Source of the DNA: Acidobacteriota bacterium
GTDB lineage: Bacteria > Acidobacteriota > G020349885
DNA length: 64,000 bases
NCBI GenBank assembly: GCA_020349885.1
Contig: CP070701.1
Span: forward strand, 2,084,433-2,148,432
Reading direction: 5' to 3'
Of the stretch, positions 17,689 to 25,987 are shown one piece after another (position 1 is the first letter of the stretch; every line of letters begins with the position of its first letter). Under the pieces are notes generated by a model. That model did no database searches. It saw only the letters and a program-made list of their open reading frames with translations, and was not told the DNA's origin. Position numbers and translations under genes: made by a program.

Positions 17689-17723
17689 CTGGCCTCTGGT
17701 TGCTGGAAGCTGGCCGCTGGCTT
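17689..17723. repeat. Heptamer array, five CTGGNNN units
   Basis: Five consecutive 7-mers each begin with CTGG (17689, 17696, 17703, 17710, 17717), in perfect phase. The last unit overlaps the stop codon of the minus-strand gene ending at 17722. Confidence 0.75.
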
Positions 17724-20700
17724 ACGGATGCGGGCCGCAGGTGCCGAGCGGGTTGTCGCGCTCGACGCCAGCGCTGTCGTAGCCCGGGGTTCCCTCCGCC
17801 GCCGTGTCGCATTCGGTGACGAGATAGTAGGCGTTCGGGGCGACCGGCGTAATTATCTCGCTCAGGTAGCCGTCTCCCTCGTCCGTCCCCGCCGTCCAGC
17901 ACACGAGCGGGAAGTGGTTGTAGAGCGGCGCGTCGAGGTCGCCCTCGTAGATGTTGTATTGGATAACACCGGCACAATCGGAGGGAAGCCCCTCCCAAAA
18001 GATTTTTACTTGGCCGGAGGCCCGCTCCACGGTCAAGGGCCTATCGGTACCTGGTGCAGATACCTCTCCAGCGGAAGGAACGTCATCCTCCATCGTTCGT
18101 GCCATAACGCGCCGAGATTGGAAGTCGGGGTCGTCGTAGAAACGGAAGTAGGCCACGAGATATTTTCCGCAGGCCGAATAGGCGACGGCGGGACGGAGGT
18201 CGTCATAAGAACTCTGTTGAATGAGCAGGCCCGTTGCATCGAGCACCGTCCCCGCCGAGGTGACGCGCGCCCCATAGATATCCATACCCGTGCCGCTTCG
18301 TGAATCCTCCCACGCAATGAAATAGCCCGTCCCGTTTGAAGCTACCGAAGGATACAGCTGATTATTCGCCTCCGTGGAGACGGCAATGCCCGCAGGGTCG
18401 AGCACCGTCCCCGCCGAGGTGACGCGCGCCCCGTAAGTATCTCTATTGCAGGTGCATCCACCGTCGTTCCGCCAATCCTCCCACGCGACGAAATAGTCCG
18501 CCCCGTTCGAGGCCACCGAGGGGTACAGCTGGATGTCCACCGTTGTGGAGACGGCGATGCCCGCAGGGTCGAGCACTGTTCCATCCGGGGCCACACGCGC
18601 CCCGTAGATGTCCGTATTGCACAAGCATCCGCCGTCGTTCCGATAGTCTTCCCATGTGACGAAATAGTCCGTTCCGTTTGAAGTCACGGAGGAGCTGAAC
18701 TGGCCGTTTGCCTCCGTGGACACGGCGATGCCCGCAGGGTCGAGCACCGTACCATCCGGGGCCACGCGCGCCCCGTAGATGTCGGTCGTGCCGCTCCGCC
18801 AGTCCTCCCACACGACGAAATAGTCTGTCCCGTTCGACGCCACGGAGGGATACCGTTGATCGTTTGCCTCCGTGGTCACGGCGATGCCTGTAGAGTCGAG
18901 CACCGTTCCATCCGGGGCCACCCGCGCTCCGTAGATGTCCCTGTTCGTTCCGCTCCGCCAGTCCTCCCACACGACGAAATAGTCCGTCCCGTTCGAGACC
19001 GCCGAGGGGTACTCCTGGTTGTTGGCCGCAGTTGAGGCGGCGATGCCTCCCGTGTCAGGCGGTCCGTCGAGCAGTGCACCGTCTGAAGCGCGGACGCGCC
19101 CCCCGTAGATGTCCGCATCAATGTCGTTCCGAAAGTCACGCCACGCGATGAAATAGTCCGTCCCGTTCGAAGCTGCCGAGGGATACTGCTGGTCGCTTGC
19201 CGCCGTGGAGACGGCGATGCCCGCAGGGTCGAGCACAGTCCCATCCGGGGCCACGCGCGCTCCGTAGATGTCGTAGTCCGTGCCGCTTCGGTTATCAGAC
19301 CACGCGATGAAATAATCCGTTCCGTTTGAAGCTACGGAGGGCACCCATTGTTCATCCACCGCCGTGGAGACGGCAATGCCCGCGGGGTCGAGCACCGTAC
19401 CATCCGAGGCCACACGCGCCCCGTAGATGTCCGTATTGCACCAGCATCCACCGTCGTTCCGCCAGTCGCGCCACGCGATGAAATAGTCCGTCCCGTTTGA
19501 AGCCACGGAGGGAGCGTCCTGCCAGCCTGTCGCCGTGGAGACAGCGACGCCTCCTGTGTCCGGCGGGCCGTCAAGCAGCAAACCATTGGATGCCTGCACC
19601 CGCGCCCCGTAGATATCGAATTCCGTGCCGCTTCGGTAGTCCTCCCACACGACGAAATAGTCCGTTCCACTCGAAGCCACGGAGGGAAACCATTGGTTGT
19701 TCGCAGCCGTTGAGATGATGATGCCCGCAGGGTCGAGCACCGCTCCCCCTGCCGTCACGCGCGCCCCGTAGATGTCCAAGTTCGTCCCGCTTCGGCGATC
19801 CTCCCACGCGACGAAATAGTCCGTCCCGTTTGACGCTACGGAGGGGCTGAACTGGCTGCCAGCCTCCGTTGATACGGCGATGCCCGCAGGGTCGAGCACC
19901 GTCCCATCCGGGGCCACGCGCGCCCCGTAAACGTCGTAGAGCGTGCCGCTTCGCAGCTCCATCCACGCCACGAAATAGTCCGTCCCGTTCGAAGCCACGG
20001 AGGGAGACTCCTGCCAGTTTGCCGCCGTTGATACGGCGATGCCCGTGGGGTCGAGCACCGTCCCATCCAAGGCCACGCGCGTTCCGTAGATGTCGGCGTC
20101 CGCGCCGTTTCGCCAGTCATCCCACACGACGAAATAGTCCGTCCCGTTCGAAGCTACCGAGGGGTTGGACTGGTTGTATGCCGCCGGGCCGATCACCGGA
20201 CTCGGCTCCACGGGAAATTCCGGTCCCACCGTCGGGTCGATCAGGATGGGGTATCGGGCGGAAGCAAGAAACTCGTGCGGCACCTCGAACAGGATTTCCT
20301 GACTGGTTGCAAGCGAAGGCCGAACCCGCTCCCGCCGCCCCGCCGCGTCAACCACGGTGACGTTGGATAAAGTTACTTGGCCTTCCTCCCGCCAGGCCGG
20401 AAACACCAGCCCCTCAGGATGCACCTCCGGTTCGCCCGCAGCGCGAATCAAGAAGTGCACACGCAGCGCTGACGCCCCGGACGAGAGCGGTTCATCGGTT
20501 GCCCAATACATCTCCACGCCTTCCTTGCCGCGGTTTCTCACGTAAGGCGTAACGCCGTCGCGCGCTTTTCCCTGAAGCAGGCCGGGCGCGTGCTCCTCCA
20601 GATGATTCTTTCCGAACACCGTCTGCGAGACGTTTCCCCGCTCGAAGCTTACAGAGAGAATTTCGAAATCGGGATTTTCCATATTTCCTTGCGCGAAATA

Positions 20701-21030
20701 CCGCAGCCCGTACGCGTCGATCTCCGCCTGGAACCGCGGCGTCTTATGCGAGAAGGCATTTCCTTTGGAAACAAACGGCCGCTCGCCTCTTGCTTCGGCA
20801 TGGAAACCCTGCTTGGGATGTTCTTCGGGAAGGCCGCGGTTTTCACGGACGGCGCGGATGACTTCGCCCGCATTAAAAGGAAGAGAGTCTATCGCGATCT
20901 CGCCGCCAACGGCCGGCGCCTGCGCCCGCCCCGCTCCGGGATGCGCGGCCGCGCCCGCCGTCTCCGCCTGCACCATCACCGCCGCCGCACACGTCGAAAG
21001 AACTACGATGCTTTGCACTAAATGTTTCAT
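17722..21030 (-). CDS. Secreted 1102-residue repeat protein with C-terminal fibronectin-like domain
   Basis: A signal peptide (MKHLVQSIVVLSTCAAAVMV) is followed by a non-repeat region to about residue 280. Then come twelve repeats of about 53-58 residues plus one decayed unit. Each reads like PSVASNGTDYFVAWED, then RSGT-DIYGARV, then DGTVLDPAGIAVST. The pattern suggests a beta-propeller-like or beta-sheet surface structure. Some units carry Cys pairs (GGCWCNTD). The C-terminal 110 residues are a fibronectin-III-like domain ending NPLGTCGPHP, a tail common in secreted proteins of uncultured bacteria. Repeats are also similar at the DNA level, so copy number may vary between strains. Likely an outer surface or extracellular protein; ligand unknown. 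An adjacent ECF sigma operon may control it. Confidence 0.85.
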   Translation of the reverse strand: MKHLVQSIVVLSTCAAAVMVQAETAGAAAHPGAGRAQAPAVGGEIAIDSLPFNAGEVIRAVRENRGLPEEHPKQGFHAEARGERPFVSKGNAFSHKTPRFQAEIDAYGLRYFAQGNMENPDFEILSVSFERGNVSQTVFGKNHLEEHAPGLLQGKARDGVTPYVRNRGKEGVEMYWATDEPLSSGASALRVHFLIRAAGEPEVHPEGLVFPAWREEGQVTLSNVTVVDAAGRRERVRPSLATSQEILFEVPHEFLASARYPILIDPTVGPEFPVEPSPVIGPAAYNQSNPSVASNGTDYFVVWDDWRNGADADIYGTRVALDGTVLDPTGIAVSTAANWQESPSVASNGTDYFVAWMELRSGTLYDVYGARVAPDGTVLDPAGIAVSTEAGSQFSPSVASNGTDYFVAWEDRRSGTNLDIYGARVTAGGAVLDPAGIIISTAANNQWFPSVASSGTDYFVVWEDYRSGTEFDIYGARVQASNGLLLDGPPDTGGVAVSTATGWQDAPSVASNGTDYFIAWRDWRNDGGCWCNTDIYGARVASDGTVLDPAGIAVSTAVDEQWVPSVASNGTDYFIAWSDNRSGTDYDIYGARVAPDGTVLDPAGIAVSTAASDQQYPSAASNGTDYFIAWRDFRNDIDADIYGGRVRASDGALLDGPPDTGGIAASTAANNQEYPSAVSNGTDYFVVWEDWRSGTNRDIYGARVAPDGTVLDSTGIAVTTEANDQRYPSVASNGTDYFVVWEDWRSGTTDIYGARVAPDGTVLDPAGIAVSTEANGQFSSSVTSNGTDYFVTWEDYRNDGGCLCNTDIYGARVAPDGTVLDPAGIAVSTTVDIQLYPSVASNGADYFVAWEDWRNDGGCTCNRDTYGARVTSAGTVLDPAGIAVSTEANNQLYPSVASNGTGYFIAWEDSRSGTGMDIYGARVTSAGTVLDATGLLIQQSSYDDLRPAVAYSACGKYLVAYFRFYDDPDFQSRRVMARTMEDDVPSAGEVSAPGTDRPLTVERASGQVKIFWEGLPSDCAGVIQYNIYEGDLDAPLYNHFPLVCWTAGTDEGDGYLSEIITPVAPNAYYLVTECDTAAEGTPGYDSAGVERDNPLGTCGPHP

Positions 21031-21086
21031 GTTCTTTCACCTCGTACGATGCTTTGCGCTAAACGTTTCATTTTCTTTCGCCTCAT
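21005..21086. repeat. 41-bp tandem duplication of the start region
   Basis: Bases 21005-21045 and 21046-21086 match at 36 of 41 positions. The unit contains the ribosome-binding site, start codon and first codons of the 1102-residue protein. Confidence 0.85.
21027..21071 (-). CDS. 14-codon upstream mini-ORF coupled to the repeat protein
   Basis: Created by the 41-bp duplication: ATG at 21071, then KRLAQSIVRGERT, stop TGA. The stop overlaps the start of the main gene as ATGA (21030-21027). The first eight codons repeat the main protein's N-terminus (MKRLAQSI against MKHLVQSI), after which the frame runs through the duplicated leader. It could act as a translationally coupled leader; it could also be a by-product of the duplication with no function. 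The GGCGAAAGAAA before it is a plausible ribosome-binding site. Confidence 0.45.
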   Translation of the reverse strand: MKRLAQSIVRGERT

Positions 21087-21150
21087 ATAATGTAGTCTCC
21101 GATTTTTTTGAAAAAGCACAGAATTTTCTTAGAAACGAAAGAAAGACCGC

Positions 21151-21172
21151 CCGCTTTCCCGTTTAAAAGCGG
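21151..21172 (-). terminator. Possible terminator of the sigma/anti-sigma operon
   Basis: CCGCTTT (21151-21157) and AAAGCGG (21166-21172) form a 7-bp stem. On the minus strand it is followed by a T-rich stretch (CTTTCTTT), 40-60 bases after the anti-sigma stop. Confidence 0.45.
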
Positions 21173-21212
21173 TGATCAGGCCGGAATTTTTTTGTGCGGA
21201 GAAATTGCGAGA

Positions 21213-21461
21213 CTAGGCTTTTGAAGAGCCCGACTGCTTTGCAGACTCCGTCGGCGGAGCGTCCTGGAGCTCCATAAAGGAATGGTAATCCTTTGTGAAC
21301 GACTGGCAGGTGGGACAGTGTTCGACGTGGGCGGCCGCCTCGCGCTTCGCGTCCTCCCCGAGGTTTCCTTCGAGGTATGCGATGAGCGTATCGGGATCGA
21401 TTTTCAAGCACCGATGCCGCCACAGGTCCTTCCACGCCATTTCCGCCGAGATCGCGAACAT
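21213..21461 (-). CDS. Zinc-finger anti-sigma factor
   Basis: 82 residues. AAAHVEHCPTCQSF is the H-x3-C-x2-C zinc-binding site of ZAS-type anti-sigma factors, preceded by the usual PDTLIAYLEGNL helix. There is no membrane segment, so this is a short soluble form. Its ATG overlaps the sigma stop (TGATG), which implies translational coupling and a stoichiometric pair. The protein should hold the ECF sigma inactive until a signal, possibly redox given the zinc thiols, releases it. Confidence 0.82.
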   Translation of the reverse strand: MFAISAEMAWKDLWRHRCLKIDPDTLIAYLEGNLGEDAKREAAAHVEHCPTCQSFTKDYHSFMELQDAPPTESAKQSGSSKA

Positions 21462-22105
21462 CAGCAGGAACCCCCTTGTTTCGATTTCTCCATAAGCTCG
21501 TCAAGGGCGGCCTGCAGATGGCGAAGGGCGCGAACCTTGTACTTGCGTGCTCCCGAGGGATTCTCCAACCCTAAGCGTTTCGTCAGGTCTTCCACCGGCG
21601 CCCCCCGGAAATAGTGCTCCAGCAAAATGAGCTTTTCCATCGAAGGGAGCTGCTCAAAGCATTGAAGGAAGTGCTCCAAACGCAAGGTCTTCTCGAGAAT
21701 TCGGTCGGGCTGCTTGGAGGTGGTGTCCTTGGTATCCCGGGGTTGAGCGAAGGCGCTCGGTTCGACTCGAACCAGGCCGCCTTCGTAGGGGCGAATGACG
21801 GCGTCGTAGAAGACGTTCCTGGCGATCTGGAAGAGCCAGGAAATGAAACGCCCCTTGCCGGAATAATTCTTGTACGAGGAAAACAGCTCCGTGTAGAGCG
21901 TCTGGTTGAGGTCTTTGGCCAGCTCCTCGTTACGGGTTAGTTTCAGGTAAAAGCGGTAGGTTCTTTCCCGGTAGCGTTCGAAAACGGCATGAAAGCACGC
22001 TTCGGCTTTCGAGGGCTCGGACTGCCACAAAGCCAAAAGTTCTTCGTCCGACTTCTGCGCAAGCGTTTTATCTTCCATGGTTCGTAACGTTTCAGCTGCC
22101 AACAT
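21461..22105 (-). CDS. ECF-type RNA polymerase sigma factor
   Basis: 214 residues (or 205 from a second ATG at 22078). Region 2 reads FHAVFERYRERTYRFYLKLTRNEELAKDL through GKGRFISWLFQIARNVFYD, with the conserved DLNQTLYTEL helix. Region 4 is EQLPSMEKLILLEHYF through the helix-turn-helix near SGARKYKVRALRHL. It is the first gene of the operon with its anti-sigma partner. A -10-like GATAAT lies just upstream of 22105. The next gene downstream on the same strand is the 1102-residue secreted protein, a reasonable regulon candidate, although a terminator-like hairpin lies between. Confidence 0.88.
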   Translation of the reverse strand: MLAAETLRTMEDKTLAQKSDEELLALWQSEPSKAEACFHAVFERYRERTYRFYLKLTRNEELAKDLNQTLYTELFSSYKNYSGKGRFISWLFQIARNVFYDAVIRPYEGGLVRVEPSAFAQPRDTKDTTSKQPDRILEKTLRLEHFLQCFEQLPSMEKLILLEHYFRGAPVEDLTKRLGLENPSGARKYKVRALRHLQAALDELMEKSKQGGSC

Positions 22106-22507
22106 GCCCTTATTATCTTATAGTCTGCGTTTTTCATCAAATGACACAAGAAAAATTAAATTCCGCTCGCCAACGGCCCTTTCGGACAAGTCCGTTCCCG
22201 CCGGAGGCGGGCAAGCGGCCATGGACTGGTCAACCCCGCCTCTAGTCGGGGTAAATTTTTATCGTAGTGGTTTGAAGGCGCGGGGTCTAACCCGCGCCCT
22301 ACAACCTCCCCCTTGAGGGGGGAGGTAAGCTTGTCCTGGCGGACATGCCAGGGGTGGGGGTGGAAACAATCACCCTCCCCTGAATCCCCTCCCCTCAAGG
22401 GAGGGGCGACTTGAGCGGAAATTTTCTCGGTGTCTCTGCGGTAGAAAATTTTACCCCGACGCAGAGAGTCGGGGCCGGCAACCCAGACTAAGAGTCTGGG
22501 CAAGCTC
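22106..22507. repeat. Intergenic cluster of short perfect hairpins
   Basis: This 500-base gap contains hairpins CCCGCC/GGCGGG (22197-22211), CCCCG/CGGGG (22234-22251), GGCGCGGG/CCCGCGCC (22276-22297), CCTCCCCC/GGGGGAGG (22304-22324), CCCCTCCC/GGGAGGGG (22386-22406), CCCCGAC/GTCGGGG (22454-22474) and CCCAGACT/AGTCTGGG (22482-22500). Two are shared with other intergenic loci (9926, 25922). TCGTAGTGGTTTG (about 22262) also recurs near 842. No gene is supported. Confidence 0.7.
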
Positions 22508-22552
22508 CGGCAAAAGCGGCAAAAACGGCAAATTAGGCAAGTCGGCCAAAAT
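22508..22552. repeat. Nonamer array, CGGCAAAAG type
   Basis: Five 9-base units in phase (22508, 22517, 22526, 22535, 22544), of the form CGGCAAANN with the last two degraded. Same word family as the array at 9947-9982, in the opposite orientation. Confidence 0.75.
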
Positions 22553-22621
22553 CGTTGACAAGAGGCGCGCGGGGCGCGAGTGTTGAGGGATATGCGCGCA
22601 AACGGAAAGGAGTCCGATTCC

Positions 22622-23251
22622 ATGAAGGAAACACAACCTCTTGTCAAGAACGGAACCGTTTTGGAACTTCCCGCCCGGCGTGTTCCGACCGAGGCCCAGC
22701 GCAAGGCGAGCCCGCGACAAGTCGAGGCAAGCCGCCGAAACGCCAGGCGCTCGACCGGCCCCCGCTCCATGCGGGGCAAGGCCGCGTCCTCGATGAACGC
22801 CATCAAGCACGGCGTCTTCGCGCGCGAGGCCGTCCTGCGCACCAAGCTCGCCGACGAGAGCAGGGACGAGTTCGAAAGAATGCTGGAGCGCTTCCGGGAG
22901 TCGTTCGCCCCGAAGGACGCCTTCGAGCGGATGCTCGTCGATAAGATGGTGCGCGCGCTCTGGCGGCTGCGCCGCCTGCACCGCTTCGAGCGCGCCCTCG
23001 CCGAGGAGGACCTGCACCGCTTCGAGACCTCGCCCTTCATGGAGGAGCGCGGCGGGCGGGTCGACGAGGAGGCCGAGCGCATCGCCGCGAGGCGCGGCAT
23101 GCCCCCGGAGGAAAAGCTCGTCAACATCCTGCGCTACGCGGCGGCCCTGGAGCGGGAGTGGACGCGGTGCTACGCCATGCTGGAGCACCGGAAGCAACAG
23201 GCCGCGCGCGGCGAGGACGCGCCGCCCCTGTACCTGTCGCTTCGCCTATGA
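22622..23251 (+). CDS. Uncharacterised STGPR/NAIKHG-type protein
   Basis: 209 residues from ATG 22622, chosen because AAGGAG lies just upstream (an earlier in-frame ATG at 22580 has none). The core SRRNARRSTGPRSMRGKAAS with SMNAIKHGVFAREAVL is a recurrent uncharacterised family found scattered in many high-GC genomes, often in several copies and near repeats. The rest is helical and rich in Arg/Glu (MVRALWRLRRLHRFERALAEE). No catalytic motif. It stands alone, flanked by repeat-rich intergenic DNA on both sides, which hints at mobility, but no transposase is present. Confidence 0.75.
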   Translation: MKETQPLVKNGTVLELPARRVPTEAQRKASPRQVEASRRNARRSTGPRSMRGKAASSMNAIKHGVFAREAVLRTKLADESRDEFERMLERFRESFAPKDAFERMLVDKMVRALWRLRRLHRFERALAEEDLHRFETSPFMEERGGRVDEEAERIAARRGMPPEEKLVNILRYAAALEREWTRCYAMLEHRKQQAARGEDAPPLYLSLRL

Positions 23252-23467
23252 GCAGGAAAGGGGGCACCCCCCTCCCCCCTTCAATTTACAAAACGAACCC
23301 AAGTAAGTGGTGCAAACAAAGGATTTCTTCAGGTTCGTTTCCCCGAACGAACCCGATACGCTATACTCGTCTATGCCGTACGGCTTGACGGAACACCGAT
23401 TCTTCCATGGAAAACAACATGCCAATCAGAACGCGAAATAGTTTCGAGGCTGCCGCGTTCGGTGAAC
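23252..23467. other. Intergenic region with no supported gene
   Basis: AT-richer than the genes on either side. No promoter, RNA gene or coding frame is convincing; it ends at the nonamer palindrome. Confidence 0.4.
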
Positions 23468-23539
23468 GTGCTGAAAGTGCGGGAGGTGCGGAATGTGCGG
23501 CCTGCACCTGCGGCACCTTCGGCACATGCAGCACCTCCA
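23468..23539. repeat. 72-bp element: four nonamers plus four inverted nonamers
   Basis: GTGC begins units at 23468, 23477, 23486 and 23495. Its complement GCAC begins units at 23504, 23513, 23522 and 23531. All eight are 9 bases long and the phase is unbroken across the centre, so the element folds as a large imperfect hairpin. It lies 76 bases before the glycosyltransferase start. Confidence 0.85.
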
Positions 23540-23614
23540 AGCTTCCGAGGAAGTCAAACGGTTTTATACCCCCCGTAGCATAAGGAACTTTCTCAGAGTA
23601 AAATAGGCTCCTTC

Positions 23615-25159
23615 ATGGAACACGGACTCTCTCGAAAAGCGCTTATCTTCTTCCTGCTTCTTTCCCTCGCGTGGCATGCGTTTCAAACTGTTTTCTATCC
23701 CCACATAAGCGGCGAGCTCGGCTACCAGGTGCGGGCGGCCGAGCGCTTCTACCAGGGAGAGGGGTGGCTCTCGCTCTTCGGCGATATCGAGCTCACGCGC
23801 CCTCCGCTTCTTACCGTCGTCATCTGGCTGAACCTTTTTCTCGGGATCTCCGCCGAGACGACGGTAAAACTGGTCTTCATCGTGACGGGAACGCTCGGAC
23901 TCTGGCTTCTCTACACGTTTGTCTGCGCCTTGTTCGGAAAGCGCACGGCCCTTTACGCGGCCTTGGTCTGGTCGGTGCTTCCCCTGGCAAACAGCGTCCT
24001 TTTGACGACGCCAACCCACGGGCTTATGCATGTGTTCGTGCTGCTTCTCATGCACACCGCGCTGCGCATGATTCGCGGGGATACGCGCCCGCTCTCCTTC
24101 GTTGCGCTCGGAATCTGGGGAGGGCTTGCTTACCTGAGCCGGGCCGAAGGGCTGCTTTACTTCTTCGCGCTCCTGGGGGTCGCCTGGCTATTGAGCCCGG
24201 AGCGGTGGTGGAGGCGTTGGCCGAACGTCCTGCTCGCCATCGCCGTCTTTCTCGCCGTCGCCTCCCCGTACCTCGTATTTCTGCGCTATCACACCGGACA
24301 CTGGGCGGCCAGCGTTGAGACGGAGGCCGTTCGGTACGTTCCCCAGACATGGCCTCTTATGTCCTATGCCTACGAACCGGACGCCTCCGTGATCTGGGGC
24401 GACGCCCCGCATACTTTTTTAAACGCTTTCCTGCACAATCCCAAGGGCTTCATCAAGCGCGTGTCCATTACGGGGCGAGATTTTTTCTACATCGCAGGCG
24501 GCCTGAAAGTGATTCCCCTTCATTTATGGCTCTGGATAGGGTTGGGGCTTTTGTCCGCGTCCGCATGGGCCCGGCCCCGAATTCATTTCCTGCTTCTTGC
24601 CGGAATGCTGCCAACGCTCCCTTACCTTTTGATCCATCTCGAAGATCGCTACCTCCTGCAGTTCGGGATGCTTTTGGTGCCATGGCTCGCCCGCGGAATG
24701 GCGGAATTCGAAGGCACTCTCAAGAGTTTCTTCGGAGCGCGGCGGTGGGTCCCTGTCGTGTTCAGCGCGGCCCTCCTCGTGGTGCCTTTCGGGTTCACGG
24801 GCGTTCACCTTCTCAAGCACAAGAGCGAGAGCCACGCCGGGTGTCGGGAAGCCGGGTTGTGGCTTCGCGAGCATGCGGCGCCCGATTCGCTTCTGATCAC
24901 GAATTCGGATATTTTGTGCATCTACTCGGGCCTCACCCTTTTTCACCCTTCCCAAGAAACCGTGCTCCAGATCCGGCAGGGACGTTTTCCCGAAGAAGTC
25001 GAATCGAGGCAGGCCAGCGAGCTTCACCTGGCCATCGAAGAGCGGCCGGACGAGGACGCCGCCTTCGAAAGCATACTCACGGGCTCTTGGCGCGAGAGCC
25101 ATTCCGTGCGTCTGGGCCCCTGCTCCGTTCGCACTTTTCGCTTCGCGCCGAAGGAATAG
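23615..25159 (+). CDS. GT39/ArnT-type membrane glycosyltransferase
   Basis: 514 residues with about ten transmembrane helices (first ALIFFLLLSLAWHAFQTVF). The first outside loop has GELGYQVRAAERFYQGEGW with acidic residues, followed by ELTRPPLLTVVIW. This is the layout of GT-C enzymes (PMT, ArnT) that take sugar from a polyprenyl-phosphate donor. The C-terminal 110 residues are a soluble periplasmic domain. The acceptor (lipid A, glycan or protein) cannot be told. It stands alone, with no ribosome-binding site of note. Confidence 0.78.
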   Translation: MEHGLSRKALIFFLLLSLAWHAFQTVFYPHISGELGYQVRAAERFYQGEGWLSLFGDIELTRPPLLTVVIWLNLFLGISAETTVKLVFIVTGTLGLWLLYTFVCALFGKRTALYAALVWSVLPLANSVLLTTPTHGLMHVFVLLLMHTALRMIRGDTRPLSFVALGIWGGLAYLSRAEGLLYFFALLGVAWLLSPERWWRRWPNVLLAIAVFLAVASPYLVFLRYHTGHWAASVETEAVRYVPQTWPLMSYAYEPDASVIWGDAPHTFLNAFLHNPKGFIKRVSITGRDFFYIAGGLKVIPLHLWLWIGLGLLSASAWARPRIHFLLLAGMLPTLPYLLIHLEDRYLLQFGMLLVPWLARGMAEFEGTLKSFFGARRWVPVVFSAALLVVPFGFTGVHLLKHKSESHAGCREAGLWLREHAAPDSLLITNSDILCIYSGLTLFHPSQETVLQIRQGRFPEEVESRQASELHLAIEERPDEDAAFESILTGSWRESHSVRLGPCSVRTFRFAPKE

Positions 25160-25270
25160 GGCGGCCTTCGCTCGGCTCTCCCGCGCCCCCGCCCGGGAGC
25201 AAGTCGCCCCGCCGAGCCGCCTTCGCGAAAGGGCCGCCGTCCAACTTAGGCCGCGGTCGAGTCTGACCCC

Positions 25271-25678
25271 TTATCTGGGTTTGTAAACGGCGGCGACGAG
25301 CAGGCCCAAGATGAGCATCTTGAAAAACCCGGTCACGATCCACCAGACCGCGACCCAGCCCACCGGCTGGACGGCGTACCACATGAACGTCACGGTGACG
25401 GTCGCCAAAAGCCACATGTAGAAGCCGTAGCGCAGCCCTTCGAGCTTGCGTCCCTCGTAGCCGAAGTGGAAAATCCACGTGAAGGACAGCGCGAACACGA
25501 CCGCGCTCGCGACGAGCGAAGCGTATTGCCTGAAAATCCATGTGTCGCAGGGGCGCCAGAGCGGGTTGCGGTAGAAGTCATGAAGGAGCCACCCGTGGAT
25601 GAGCCCCTCGAGAACAAACACCGCCACACAAACGACAAGGCTCGCCAACAGGAAACGGCTGACGTTGAGTTTCTTCAT
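25271..25678 (-). CDS. Small four-helix membrane protein, unknown
   Basis: 135 residues, four hydrophobic helices. MKKLNVSRFLLASLVVCVAV opens the protein, and LIHGWLLHDFYRNPLWRP forms a conserved-looking loop after helix 1. GGAAACC-type purine-rich sequence precedes the ATG. It is monocistronic and convergent with the GT39 gene. I know proteins of this general look from several deltaproteobacteria-like genomes, without any assigned function. Confidence 0.7.
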   Translation of the reverse strand: MKKLNVSRFLLASLVVCVAVFVLEGLIHGWLLHDFYRNPLWRPCDTWIFRQYASLVASAVVFALSFTWIFHFGYEGRKLEGLRYGFYMWLLATVTVTFMWYAVQPVGWVAVWWIVTGFFKMLILGLLVAAVYKPR

Positions 25679-25805
25679 CGGAAACCTCCTTTCCTCATGG
25701 GATAAAAAGTTTAAATCTCATCGAACAAGCGTGGAAAAAGGCGCTGTATTCGCTTGGGCATGGTCATGCTCCTGGCGTGAACTATGATATCGCAGGGCAT
25801 CCGGC

Positions 25806-25834
25806 TTGTCAAAAGCCTCCACGTGTGCTATCCT
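25806..25834 (+). promoter_or_regulatory. Promoter of the rpsF operon
   Basis: TTGTCA (25806-25811), 17-base spacer, TATCCT (25829-25834). This leaves a leader of about 150 bases before rpsF, which contains two hairpins. Confidence 0.65.
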
Positions 25835-25921
25835 TCGGCGTGGTCCGCTTTTCGCCCGGAACGCCAATTCGATGCGGGTGGAAAAAGAGGCCTAAAAAAA
25901 CAAGCGGAATACTCCTTGTTC

Positions 25922-25972
25922 CCCCGACTAAAGTCGGGGAAACTCCAAACGTCCCCCGACTAAAGTCGGGGG
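25922..25972. repeat. Twin CCCCGACT/AGTCGGGG hairpins in the rpsF leader
   Basis: Two near-identical perfect palindromes, at 25922-25939 and 25953-25972 (with one more C/G pair), both with centre TAAA. The second ends 16 bases before the rpsF ATG, next to the ribosome-binding site. They could modulate translation or be copies of the dispersed CCCCGAC hairpin family; they do not look like the known S6:S18 leader motif. Confidence 0.75.
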
Positions 25973-25987
25973 AAAGGAACCGAAAGG

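Noticed and set aside
22156-23127. 323-codon minus-strand frame
   Set aside because: Runs through hairpin-rich intergenic DNA and antisense to the STGPR/NAIKHG-type gene; no protein-like features.
23468-23539. CRISPR array
   Set aside because: Units are 9 bases with no spacers and no cas genes nearby.
25953-25987. Known S6:S18 ribosomal leader motif
   Set aside because: The hairpin is a perfect stem without the CCG-containing bulge or loop expected of that motif, and it belongs to a dispersed family.
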